Assembly: GCA_031308135.1 (NCBI GenBank)
Contig: JAHLJT010003656.1
Coordinates: 68,652,984-68,716,983 of the forward strand
Direction of reading: 5' to 3'
Source of the DNA: Acheta domesticus
Lineage: Eukaryota; Arthropoda; Insecta; Orthoptera; Gryllidae
DNA: 64,000 nucleotides
Below are positions 13,215-26,000 of this stretch, piece by piece. The notes beneath the pieces were generated by a model. That model was not told where the DNA came from and made no database searches. It saw only the letters and a list, made by a program, of their open reading frames with translations. Both the position numbers and the translations under genes were made by a program. How positions within the stretch are numbered: the first letter of the stretch is position 1; every line of letters begins with the position of its first letter.

Positions 13215-13378
13215 AAACAATGGCAGGATTTTTGACACTAGCTACATAGCTAGGTCGAGTTCAGCGGCCGGCTGCTCTCATGTGAGATTTTCCTTGGTTT
13301 CTCCGATCAATACTAGCCAAATGGAGGAGCAGTATCCTAACAAATGGGCCACGGACAGCGATCATTCCTTCCTCATCC

Positions 13379-13407
13379 TTGTCCTGTCCTGTCCTGTCCT
13401 GTCCTCA
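13379..13407. repeat. (CTGTC)n microsatellite
   Basis: Five to six copies of the pentamer tgtcc. Confidence 0.9.
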
Positions 13408-13537
13408 CCCGTTACTTGCACACCTCACACTTACATGCACTTCACTACCACACTTGCTGGGAGACCGGGTGGATTTAGAGCCGGTCCCGGCAGTGGCGGT
13501 GCCCCACTAGTGGGAGATACCTGCACTGGGAAAATTC

Positions 13538-13784
13538 GCAAGCCAACAGGTAGAGGTCGGTTTGGGATCTTGCAAGCCAACAGGTAGAGGTCGGTTTGGG
13601 ATCTTGCAAGCCAACAGGTAGAGGTCGGTTTGGGATCTTGCAAGCCAACAGGTAGAGGTCGGTTTGGGATCTTGCAAGCCAACAGGTAGAGGTCGGTTTG
13701 GGATCTTGCAAGCCAACAGGTAGAGGTCGGTTTGGGATCTTGCAAGCCAACAGGTAGGTCGGTTTGGGATCTCGCCATCCAACA
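13538..13784. repeat. 34-bp minisatellite, about 7 copies
   Basis: Unit gcaagccaacaggtagaggt plus cggtttgggatctt starts at 13538, 13572, 13606, 13640, 13674, 13708 and 13742. The first six are virtually identical, the seventh lacks 3 bp, and a diverged partial copy follows. Such homogeneity indicates recent expansion. It is more GC-rich than its surroundings. Overlapping open frames on the minus strand are by-products of the repeat. Confidence 0.97.
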
Positions 13785-13799
13785 GAGGAAAATCACGCC

Positions 13800-15814
13800 A
13801 CCTCACGCCCTAAAAACATGCACTACATTATGAGACTAATGAACATAGCAGTTGATGCGCCCAGAATCATCAGTCAATCAATCAAGATGTAGAGCATGTG
13901 ATTATAAAGGATGAAACCAAACCCAAGAGGAAGTGCTGATTGTGGAATAGCACTATAATTTACAAGTGTAAAAAATGCAATCTTCATCTACATTCTGTTT
14001 TCAGTAGTCTCTTGTCAAGATGAATTGATACCCTAAGGTCCCAAAGTTGCATATCTGCAACATTTTGTTGTACATTGATCACTGGTTTTTAAAAAATTAT
14101 AAATGAATTTGTTATTCTTTTAGTGTAATATTAGAGTAATAGCATTGAAATAATATTAAAAAAATATTTCAATGCTTTGTCCTTAATGGATTAAGGTCCG
14201 TTTGAAACAGTATCTCTGTAAAACGCAGCCAAGCCATGGTAAAAAGCAGACATGCGTGGAGGCCGTCATTAACATCAACCCCCCACAAGAGTCCGGGCAT
14301 GGTGGAAAATGTCTCTCCCGTAAACTGATTATTGAAGGCCTATAAACAACACAAGAGTTTTAGTTCATCCCACTTCTTTGCCAGTACATACTCTAAACTG
14401 TCCCTCGCCCACCCAGTTGGCCCGTGTATTTTCATCAACCCAAGCTCCTTGGGAATCACCATCACTGATCCTTATATAGATGGGCGAGTATAGGAAGCTA
14501 AGTGTCAACATTTGGCAGCCCTCTTAATTGCCATTTAAGGTGAGTGGTATGGCTCAACACAACATTTCTGAAATAAGTATCTAAAGTATGGTACATTATG
14601 TTAGGAATTAAGTCTACGAAGGGAAAGAAACAAATGATGGTATGAGAAAGAAAATAATGCAAAAACAGGAAAATGAAGGATTTTATAAAACACTCAAGTG
14701 GGGAAGTGCAAGAATACTCTTAATTTTTGTAGTTTAAGTGTAAATAAATCGATTAACATGAACATACTGAACTCGTTCACACTTTTAGAAGGGAAGCAAT
14801 TGTGGTTTACATAAGGTTCAGGGCCAGAGAGTGGATGCAATGTAGATTGACACATAAACGGCAATGCTATCTATGTGCTTTGAAGCAACATTGACATTGG
14901 ATCTACATCCCTTTAAAATATTCTATTGAAACATGGAGAAGTAAAATTGGATGGGACAGGGGAATTATTATTTCCCAAACAAAAACTTCATGCTTGCCCA
15001 GAACATATTAGGTGATAATAGGTCTCACTTCATGAAAGAATTAGGAAAGTTTCTAGCTAAGATTTGTACTATTAGGAAAACGAAATAGGGAGTAGGAAAA
15101 TGAAATAGGGAGTAGGAAAATAGCACAGGTTAGTATGATGTGTGCAGCCTAGATTGGAGAGGAAATGAATAAGTTAATAAGTAAACAAAAAGTCATTAAT
15201 TACATTAGTATGCTTATAAGCAAGGTCATTTTTGTGGTTTCAATGCTTACCATAAGGTCTCTTTCCGTGGTTTTGATATGATTGAGAGACCATCTGGGGT
15301 GAATACCAGAATTCAGAAAGTTAGAATGCTTTAGGATGTAGGAATTGTAACGGCTTAGAGGCTTTCAGTTTAGTCACAGAGTATAATATTAGGTATTTTA
15401 TACATGGATATAAATAAAACTGACATACCAAACTTCACTACGGATTGAAAAAATTAGATTTGATATCCTTTTTCTATATTCTCATCACCTCAAACTAAGT
15501 GGCCACCTGTACTAACAGCTATTTTTATTTGGAATCAATTGCGACTTTTTAAGAAAGATTTCTCTGTGTATGTAAATAAAGATCTTTAATGTGCAATTGC
15601 ATTTGGGCCAATTCCTCTGTCAACACAGGGGCTTTCTGCCCTGCTATTTCATGATACATGGGGCATATAATGAAATGAGATGGGCCATTGTATGCTTTAA
15701 GTAAGTTAATTTAGATTTTCTCACACCTTCCAAAATATCACACAGTTCCTTCTGTTTTTTGATTTTAACAAATGAATAAAGAAATAAATAAAAAAATCAT
15801 TACGCAAAGCTTAC
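13800..15814. other. No gene recognised; expected site of the last MARF1 exon
   Basis: About 2 kb of AT-rich sequence. A phase-1 acceptor followed by a short tail and stop on the minus strand should lie here or further left. I found no convincing candidate. A short direct repeat (aaatagggagtaggaaaa) occurs at about 15083-15120. Confidence 0.4.
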
Positions 15815-16124
15815 CTTTAGTCCTATTTGGAGTACTACTACTGCTGCTTTCATTCAGTGATGAAGCCTGCTGTGCTTCTTGAGGCACAAGTAACGGTGCT
15901 GCCAAGCTCAACTGGGGGAGGGGTAAAGTACTTGGTTCAGGGGAGGCAACATGTCCAGGTAGGAAAGGTGGGTATGAATATAAAGGAGGCAAGGGACTCA
16001 TCACTAATTTGGAAGAAGTTCTTTGAGATGAGAAGGCAGGTAGCAAATTACTTGAGGGTGACAACATTGCAGCAGGAGAATCTGTTTCTTTTAGTTGAGG
16101 GAATATTCGCTGACTCCATGGACC
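15815..16124 (-). CDS. MARF1: MARF1 exon: Pro/Ser-rich C-terminal segment
   Basis: Phase 0 to 1. Encodes [19 protein letters not shown], then a Pro/Ser/Leu-rich tail ([20 protein letters not shown]) and ends [11 protein letters not shown] at a GTAAGC donor. At least one more exon must follow. Vertebrate MARF1 ends shortly after a comparable KKQPKNRVKLAANF stretch, so the missing exon is probably short. I could not locate it in 1-15814. Confidence 0.85.
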
Positions 16125-19100
16125 CTAAGAAATGATTAAGATTAACAAGAGTTAAATTTCATTATCAAGAACAAATCGTTACTGTACACAGGTTTTATTT
16201 AAGAACATTACTAATACATACATTTAAATTGGCAAATCTGCATGCAAAGAATAAATTTACAATAAATTAAGCAACAATAAAAGCATTCTTTACTACAATA
16301 ATTCAAAAGCAAATCAAAGTTAGAATCAGTTGCACAAGAATTTGTGAATAGGTGATACTATAATATAACAGCCTTATAGTGCACAAACTACTGAGTGATA
16401 GGTAAGATAGAAAGGTTCTCATTCCCATTTAGTAAAATGCTATATTATTTAAAAACTAGAGGAACTACAACAGCACTTACCGTCTCACATTACTGGAAAT
16501 AATAACATTATATTGAAATATTATAACTTCTGACTTACTAAAAAATCAACTATAATAAAGACCAATTTAAACGAATTGCCTGTCGTGCATATCTGTGTTT
16601 ATTTCGATAGAAAGGAACAGTAGTCATTTCCAACTTGTACAAATTACACAAACGCAAATAAATTTAATAATTATACTGGAGAGAAAGAGGGGCCGAGAGA
16701 GAGAGAGAGAGAGGGGCGAGAAGAGAGAGAGAGAGAGGGGCGAGAAGAGAGAGAGAGAGAGGGGCGAGAAAGAGAGAGAGAGAGAGGGGACGAGAAAGAG
16801 AGAGAGAGAGAGGGGACGAGAAAGAGAGAGAGAGAGAGGGGAACGAGAAAGAGAGAGAGAGAGAGGGGGCGAGAAAGAGAGAGAGGGGGGGCGAGAAAGA
16901 GAGAGAGAGGGGGCGAGAAAAGAGAGAGAGAGAGGGGGCGAGAAAAGAGAGAGAGAGAGGGGGGCGAGAAAGAGAGAGAGAGAGGGGGGGCGAGAAAGAG
17001 AGAGAGAGAGGGGGGGCGAGAAAGAGAGAGAGAGGGGGCGAGAAAGAGAGAGAGAGGGGGGCGAGAAAGAGAGAGAGGGGGGGCGAGAAAGAGAGAGAGA
17101 GAGGGGGGCGAGAAAGAGAGAGAGAGGAGGGGGCGAGAGAGAGAGAGAGAGGGGGGGCGAGAGAGAGAGAGAGAGGGGGGCGAGAAAGAGAGAGAGAGAG
17201 AGGGGGGCGAGAAAGAGAGAGAGAGAGGGGGCGAGAAAGAGAGAGAGAGAGGGGGGCGAGAAAAGAGAGAGAGAGAGGGGGGCGAGAAAGAGAGAGAGAG
17301 AGGGGGGGCGAGAAAGAGAGAGAGAGAGGGGCGAGAAAGAGAGAGAGAGAGGGGCGAGAAAGAGAGAGAGAGAGGGGCGAGAAAGAGAGAGAGAGAGGGG
17401 CGAGAAAGAGAGAGAGAGAGGGGCGAGAAAGAGAGAGAGAGAGGGGCGAGAAAGAGAGAGAGAGAGAGGGGCGAGAAAGAGAGAGAGAGAGAGGGGCGAG
17501 AAAGAGAGAGAGAGAGAGGGGCGAGAAAGAGAGAGAGAGAGGGGCGAGAAAGAGAGAGAGAGGGGCGAGAAAGAGAGAGAGAGGGGCGAGAAAGAGAGAG
17601 AGAGAGGGGCGAGAGAAGAGAGAGAGAGAGGGGCGAGAGAGAGAGAGGGGCGAGAGAGAGAGAGAGGGGCGAGAAGAGAGAGAGAGAGGGGCGGAAGAGA
17701 GAGAGAGAGGGGCGAGAAGAGAGAGAGAGGGGGCGAGAGAGAGAGAGAGGGGCGAGAGAGAGAGAGAGAGGGGCGAGAAGAGAGAGAGAGAGGGGCGAGA
17801 AAGAGAGAGAGAGGGGGCGAGAAAGAGAGAGAGAGGGGGCGAGAAAGAGAGAGAGAGGGGGCGAGAAAGAGAGAGAGAGGGGGCGAGAAAGAGAGAGAGA
17901 GGGGGGCGAGAAAGAGAGAGAGAGGGGCGAGAAAGAGAGAGAGAGGGGGGCGAGAAAGAGAGAGAGAGGGGGGCGAGAAAGAGAGAGAGAGGGGGCGAGA
18001 AGAGAGAGAGAGAGGGGGCGAGAAAGAGAGAGAGAGGGGGCGAGAAAGAGAGAGAGAGGGGGCGAGAAAGAGAGAGAGAGAGGGGGCGAGAAAGAGAGAG
18101 AGAGGGGGCGAGAAAGAGAGAGAGAGAGGGGGCGAGAAAGAGAGAGAGAGGGGGCGAGAAAGAGAGAGAGAGAGGGGGCGAGAAAGAGAGAGAGAGAGAG
18201 GGGCGAGAAAGAGAGAGAGAGGGGCGAGAAAGAGAGAGAGGGCGAGAGAGAGAGAGGGCGAGAAAGAGAGAGAGAGGGGGCGAGAAAGAGAGAGAGAGGG
18301 GCGAGAAAGAGAGAGAGAGGGGCGAGAAAGAGAGAGAGAGGGGCGAGAAAGAGAGAGAGAGGGGCGAGAAAGAGAGAGAGAGGGGCGAGAAAGAGAGAGA
18401 GAGGGGCGAGAAAGAGAGAGAGAGGGGCGAGAAAGAGAGAGAGAGGGGCGAGAAAGAGAGAGAGAGGGGCGAGAAAGAGAGAGAGAGGGGCGAGAAAGAG
18501 AGAAGAGAGAGAGGAGGGCGAGAAAGAGAGAGAGAGAGGGGCGAGAAAGAGAGAGAGAGGGGCGAGAAAGAGAGAGAGAGGGGCGAGAAAGAGAGAGAGA
18601 GGGGCGAGAAAGAGAGAGAGAGGGGCGAGAAAGAGAGAGAGAGGGGCGAGAAAGAGAGAGAGAGGGGCGAGAAAGAGAGAGAGAGGGGCGAGAAAGAGAG
18701 AGAGAGGGGCGAGAAAGAGAGAGAGAGGGGCGAGAAAGAGAGAGAGAGGGGCGAGAAAGAGAGAGAGGGGCGAGAAAGAGAGAGAGAGGGGCGAGAAAAG
18801 AGAGAGAGAGGGGCGAGAAAGAGAGAGAGAGGGGCGAGAAAGAGAGAGAGAGGGGCGAGAAAGAGGAGAGAAGGGGAGAGAAAGAGGAGAGAGAAGAGAG
18901 AGAGAGAGGAAGGAAGAGAGGAGAGAAAGAGGGAGAGGGGGAGAGAAAGAAAGAGAGCGAGAGATATTGTAGATAACATACAAAGCCATTGATGTTCGGA
19001 ATTTTTGAAGGGGAGTATAATATTATCAGCTACCATGATTCATTAGTAAGTCCAATGACAGATACTGTAAGAACATATTTGAGTAAAGCTACGCATGAAT

Positions 19101-19973
19101 GAAATGAAGTATGAAAGAAATTGTAAAACATGAAAATACTTTTCAAATAGTTTACAGTGTCGGTGATGCCACATTCCAATAGTTATTTTTAATGTAAATG
19201 AAGTTTAAATGAAGTGAAGTTTTACAGTTCCAAGAAGTAAAATAATGATGGTCATCATGATCATAAGACAAGGATAAATATGTCATTTGTTTGCATAAAA
19301 TTATCTTCAAATAATTTAAAGAGAATTATTCTTGTTTAGCAGCATTGAAGATAAATATTTAATTTGATATAAACCAGAATGGAAAAATTATTAAACAGAA
19401 TTTACAGTCTAATTCACATGCTGCTGTAACTTTAGTAAAAAGATCAATTGTTGTTATTTGTTACAAAGTGCATGGTAAGAAAAACCACCAAAAACAATTT
19501 TCCATGATCAAAACATTATTACCTTCACAAGTAGTTTTTATCAGGCTCATGAAGAAGAATACAATGTATTCAGATCCTGAGAAGTAAATATTGTTGTGCC
19601 CTATGGTAAAAACCTGAGCTAACCAAAATTAAATAAACAGACATTAAATTAATCAGAAAGAATAATAGTTTAAATAAATTAGTGCATAATAAGGGGATAA
19701 TGGGGAGTATATCAATATCTACGAAACTTAATTATATTCATGGATGTATTGTTGGCATCCACCGTGAATTTGTTGGGCAATCGAAACCAATAGTGTTGAA
19801 AAGATTGGTACAGAGAAAATCTCTTCCTAATGGCATTGTAGTAAGTGAAACGCAACATGAAAATGAATAAAAATCCTGCAGAGATTTTGTTACAGAATGC
19901 ATTGATAGGCAAGGCCGCATGAACTCTTGTATAATATCCGGTGAGTGCCCATCTATTTTGCAAGCGAGAGGAA

Positions 19974-20020
<47 letters not shown>

Positions 20021-23000
20021 TTAGAAATGTGCATTCATCATACTCTCAGTGACAGAACGATAAAACAAATATCTTCTGAAAAACTTTTCGAACTTTGAAG
20101 CCTGCTGCTCTATACCACAATATTCACAAAACACTAGGACCATTAGATGAAATTTACAAGTATGTCACGAATATTAAACAATGCAAATCTTAATGCATTC
20201 TATAAAACTGAAAAAAAATGCATAACTGGCAATCCTGAATAATTACCTCTACAATTCCTAATGACCTACCCTAAAGAATTGACATGTGAGGATTTTTGCC
20301 TCCCATATGACACACACAAAATTGCAGGAACAAAACAATGGGCCACACTTTCCAAAAACACTAATTTAATCTTCTGGTTAAAAGGCACAATATTCTGTTA
20401 ATTTGTTTGTCCTTAAGATTTGAGATTTGTGTGCAGCAGTAATGGACAGCAGCAGTAATGACATATAGTCATGGATTCCTCCTCTTGCAGTGTGTTTTAT
20501 TGATATAAATGCTTAATTATTTTGGTACCAGTGTCATGTTTGTTGTGTTAGTGAAGTTTTCATAAATGTATATGCTTTGTTCACATGTCAATGCAACATT
20601 TATACATGGATGCTAGGGCTCAATTCCAATTATCTCTCATACATGGTATGAGAGATACGTCTGTGATGGTTTAAGATACAAGATACGTCTACGATGGTTG
20701 TAGATAAGATGAGGCTAAAGACAGGCATAAAAAATATTTTCTTACATTTATATTCTCATAATGATAATACAAGTCTTGATCATACATTAAAACCTGTCTA
20801 AGCCAGGACCCGTTCACCCAGAAACCGTGGCTTAACCAGAAAATTTCTCCAGACCATGAACCTAAATGGCATTTTACACAGCATAAAACAGAACCTTCTC
20901 CAACATGGAAACTAATGGTTTTTCGTATCTTGCAGGGAAAAAAAATTGTATAAAACAGAATTCCTGTGAATTTAATGCAATTGGCAGAGAGACGCAAGAT
21001 GTTCTTAATGAAATAAATGCATCTGCAAGCTTCTTTTAAATTCTCTACCCCCGTGACATGCAATTTTGTCATGGCAGCCAGATATTGAACGATGGGTTTT
21101 CAGCCGTCAGTGTAGAATTCAACCTTAGGATTGCTTATCTCCCAGGGCATAGGGTAATTCCCTCTCCCAAATCTCTAAGAATGGGAAGGTATATAAGCAT
21201 GGCTTCTATTCACGCGTCTCCCTGCCCAGCATTGAACGTCATAACCCCTTGACCAGATACACATTGTACAAGGCCATGCAGGGTATCAGAAAGTTATAGT
21301 ACTGTGTTGTGACTGTGTTGAAAGGGTCAGCAAGCTGTCTGAATACAGCCAGTGAGGTGTGTATTTTTTAACTCTGGTGCTGTCAATGAAGAGTGTTTAA
21401 CCTTTTCGCTGCTACGGACCCCACCCAGCGTTTCGCCGCCCCTTGCTGACATCCCACAGTGGCCGGTGACCGCTGTGTGCGGCACCTTTTCCTGTTTCTG
21501 AAGGGTGTGCACTGGCAGGGTGTAGGTGGCCCCACAAGACAAACTAGCATATATATATCCTATGCCTCCTTTTTGATATGGACTTTAGGCCGATATAGGC
21601 ATTGATAGAAATGTATATTTTTGTGTTTTGTTTTTAAATCTTAAAATTGTTTTCATTTTAAAATATAGTTATACTTTTGAAATGTGTGACAATTGTTTTA
21701 CGCGAAATACATTTTAAAACAGTTACAAGAGGATCTCAAACACTTTTTGAAGGTTTTATAATAATTGGGAATTTAGAAATTCATTTGTGGTGTTATACTT
21801 CAAAACATGGCGTAACACACAAACCACATTACATTCTTCACGAAGTATCGTAACTCACGGCGAATAATAAAATCAAGAATCATTTCCTTTTCACAATCAC
21901 ACAGCATTAAGAGTGATTCCAAACCTGATTCGTTTTGAAAGATTATTCTGTTTGAAAAACAGCCGTCCCTTGAACAAAATAAGACTTTCATCAACGCACA
22001 ACTTTCTGAACGGAGAGAATGAGTTTGCTGAGCTTCGGCAAATGGCACTGACATTTCTTATTTTGAAAACGCGATTGCCACTATGTACTACATTGTTACT
22101 GGAATGAAGTATTCTCAGTGTAAGCAAAAGCCTATCTCGAGACATTATTGCCCTGAAAATAGGCGTTGAATATTTGTTTAGTGGGGATTTTTTAATTCTC
22201 GGCATGAGTAAACATACTAAAAGAAAACATGAATTTCATCAGAAGACCTATCACTCCATTTTGCAAGTCACGAGTGATATTTTTCATGATTCGCAACGCA
22301 TTTGATAGAATTTTATACTTTCGTCAACAATAAATGGTATTAACGACACCGCGAAAAACAAGAAACCCAAAATTGATCTTCTTTCATTGAGCCTTGTTTT
22401 CTTAACAAAAGAAGCCGATATTCGTATAGTTATGCATATAAACAAAAATTTCGCAAGAAATATTAACAGAAAGTAACGGTGGTATACCGTACCCAAAAAC
22501 CCTGGAGAAAGTTTTATTAGGGCCATTAGGTAAGGGCCTCCTTCAAGCTGCACACCAACCCGTCATGGGTGACGAGGCCGCATGGCAGTCTATCAGTTTA
22601 CAAACATTTCAACTCGCAGCAAGGAGAATATCCACAGCAGCAGTCCCTAGGAGGGTTCAAACTAAACTTCAAACCCTTACAAAACAAACATATACTGCCC
22701 CCATGTCCCTCAGGCCCTCAGCCATTCAGAAGAAAGCGAAAGACAATCGCATGAACTAGAAGACGCCTTTAGGTGTCATTAGCACAGCAGAAGCAACTCT
22801 GGGCGGACGCCTAAAGGCAGCGTTAGCACACCAGGCATGCAAAATCCGGACGCCTATAGGAGTCGTTAGCAGCGAAAGGGTTAATATTCATTTATTAGGG
22901 ATTTCTTTCATAAATATATTTTATGTTAATGTATTTTCATAATTAGAATAAAGTCATGTAATTTAATACTTTCAGGACAGAAACATCAATATCACAAGTA

Positions 23001-26000
23001 GGGAATTTGTGCATGCCAAAGCAGACAGCAGTATCAATCTTCTGCACATGCACATATGCACTAAAGTGAAGTGAAATTTGAACTGCGCATGTGCACAAGA
23101 TCGATAGTTCTTTAATGTTCAAGGGTGCACAAACTCTAGTGTCCTAAAACGAACAACATTGCATGAAACGGATGACCCTAAACCCAAATTTTTTGTGTCC
23201 TGATCAATTCCAGCTTAGACAAATTTTACAGTGTTTTGACTCAAGTATGGGGTCATCTTCAGACAGAGAATGATCACTCTGAAAAGCAAGAGTCGAAGTC
23301 TCAGTACGACTACACATAGTTCGCTTGGATATTTCATCACACGAGTTGATTGAAGATATATACATAACATGATGAGACCGATGCTACCAGCTATCAATAT
23401 ATAATATTCTGTATTTCTGCTGTGTTTTATGACCATCTGTAGTGGAATCCATTACATGGTTCATGGGTATTGGTCCAATAATTGAAACTTCTGTCAGTTA
23501 GCCGATGTTTCGGCGTTTTGGAGGTTACTGAAGATGGAGAAATAAAACTCCGAAACGTTGGCTTACAGACAGAAATTTCAATTATTGGACCATATTCTGT
23601 ATTCTTCACCAAACCAGAGGTGTAATGGTGTTCTGCACTGTCTAGAGACCAAAGGAATAATGATATCATCATTATACCTTTGGTATCTAGACAGTTCAAA
23701 ACATTATATATCAATAATTACTCCAATGCTGCACTGGAAACCATAACACTTTTGGTCTGGTGATCGTACAGAATATTATATATTGATAGCTGGCGGCAAC
23801 CATATCATAAATCCAAGTGAACTACAGTGAAACCCCTTTATAAGAGACACCTGGGGGAATGGAATTTTGTCTCTTATAAGTGGGAAATGCGTTTCTGACG
23901 TGTTTATTGAGATGTTACCATATTTTTAGTGGATTAGTATGATTTGTACACTTATTTTAAACTTGAGGAAACATAAATTAGTTGATTCCAGAGCCCATTT
24001 AGCCAGATCTATTGAGTGAACTTTATGACATTTAAAGCACATGTGCTCATAAATGGATTATTTGAACAAATCGCCTCTAATGTAAATATTGACATGAGAG
24101 TTATAAAAAAATTATATTTGTGTAATTTTTGAAAAAACAAAAGAATAGAGCAAAATGATGTTAAGAGTCTTATAAAGTACCTTTATAAGTATCACTACCA
24201 AAAGTTTAAAGAAAAAAATTTGGAGCTGTTTTTGAGAAAATCTTGTTTTTGTAAATGTTTATTATTTCACTCAATATTACGTGAAAACTTTTTTTTAGTA
24301 CACAATGTTAATGAAAGACCTATTTATAGAGAAAAAAAATTATTATAAAAAAAATTTCTATCTTCAATTTTGTAGCTGAAGAGAAACACCGAAAAAATTG
24401 CAAACTTTTCCAATTTTCGAAAATTTAGTTAACAGTAAAAATCCTAACAATGCCACCTCTGTAAGTGAATTTCACTCTACTCTTACAAGAAATTTAAAGA
24501 AAAAATTTGGGGCCATTTTTGGGGAAATGTCCCACGGGCTTCACGTACAGTACCCACAAAAATTTAGAACGTTTTTCAAAACCGCAGTGTTTCGAGCGGA
24601 ACCAAATCGATCGCGGAATTTTCATTTTAGAAAAAAAATGTACGAATAGTTTTGGCGCTAGTGTTATTCACGGACGGACAAAGGGACGTTTTGAAAGAAA
24701 AAAATGAACCTCTTTCGGTATCAGGGGACCCCCAAAACATGCATTCTGTTAAAATCTCGTAGTCGATTTTATGCAGCATTACATTACCTTCTCTATGTTA
24801 CGGATACATGTACGTATACGAGAAAGTAACAATCGGAAACTCTGGTCAAAACACTAAAAGCAAAATACTGTGATTTATTCAACTCTGCCTCTGGCAGGTA
24901 TCAGCTGCAGACGGTTTCATCCAATCGGGAGCTTGAAAGTGACCATCGTGACGTCACTAGCGACACAGAAGCTTCCGATTGGATGAAACCGTAAACAGCT
25001 GATACCTTCTAGAGGCACGGTTACAAAAGTCGCACTATAGGCGTCTTCCTTGTTGCCAAGACACGAAGCTGAACTGAACTGAATGAGCTTTCTTTACGAG
25101 AACTTCGCACACCTCCCCCCCCCCCCCGCGGGCACTTTTGTTGCTAACCCCTGCTCCAGCCTATTTTAAGCCCTTACAACACTGAGGAAATTCCTGAGTC
25201 ACCTGGAGGAAAATTTCGCCTTTTGTCTCTTACGAGCGAGAAGAAACGCATGGCGGAGAATAAAATCTTGTCCACTATACCCAGGAATCTCTTATAACGG
25301 GGTCTCTTAAAAGCGGGAAACAAATGCATTGTTTATATAAAACTGACCTCGGGACCGAGAATTTTGTCTCCTATAAGCGGGATTCTCTTATAACGGGGTC
25401 TCTTATAGCGGGGTTTTACTGTATATACAGCCATACTGAAACTTTGACCCATACTTTTTAAAGCGATCATTCAGTATCTGAAGATGACCCCATACATGGG
25501 TCAAAACTGAATGATCAAGACTTGTATTATCATTATGTGAATACAATATAAAAATATTATTTTTATGTCTGTCATTAAGGGCCTCATCTCTCATTCATTT
25601 CTTGCCATCTTGTACAAAGTAGCTAATAAAGCATATACAATATTTTACTGTACATGTTGCCCTTTATTACTTGAAGGACACAATTAAATTATGTGGAACA
25701 GATGTATTTTGACATTTATGTTGTACCAAAGCAATTCCAAATAAAGTATTTTCAATAGGAAAACTGAATTAATTAGGAGTTGACAAAATTAGAAGCACTT
25801 ATGTGTAATGTTCCTTATGTGTACTGTTCTTCATGATATTCCTATCTATTTCATGTGCTTGTTACAAAATATTTATGAACATTTTACAAGTGTAGATTTA
25901 AATAGAAAAATTATGAATTGCTAAACGTGTTGAGAAATAAAAACAGCTAATATGCTAGTTACTAAAATTCACTGCAAGTCATCAAGCCATACCTTGTAAG

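Larger units (their letters stand above)
23825..25421. mobile_element. TIR element B (CAGTGAAACCCC termini), TA duplication
   Basis: Starts cagtgaaacccctttataag, ends cggggttttactg, and is flanked by TA at 23823-23824 and 25422-25423, about 1.6 kb. Subterminal motif tctcttataacggggt recurs at 25290, 25384 and 25399 in direct orientation, and tctcttataagtggg is at the left end. The interior at about 24180-24840 is related to repeat R1. No transposase frame is visible, so it is non-autonomous. Confidence 0.85.

Noticed and set aside
13431..13806. Minus-strand frames with repeated QDPKPTSTCWLA and SQTDLYLLA peptides
   Set aside because: They are translations of the 34-bp minisatellite in three frames, without splice or start context.
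14501..14540. Minus-strand short tail KRAAKC followed by a stop, considered as the final MARF1 exon
   Set aside because: There is only a weak acceptor and no real match to the family C-terminus beyond two alanines.
16595..19036. Open frames of 770-793 codons on both strands (RERERE-rich and SLSLF-rich)
   Set aside because: They are produced by the 21-bp GA satellite, whose period is a multiple of three. There is no gene-like composition and both strands are open at once.
19712..20034. Cys/Val-repeat frames (VCVCVC)
   Set aside because: They are translations of the (AC)n microsatellite.
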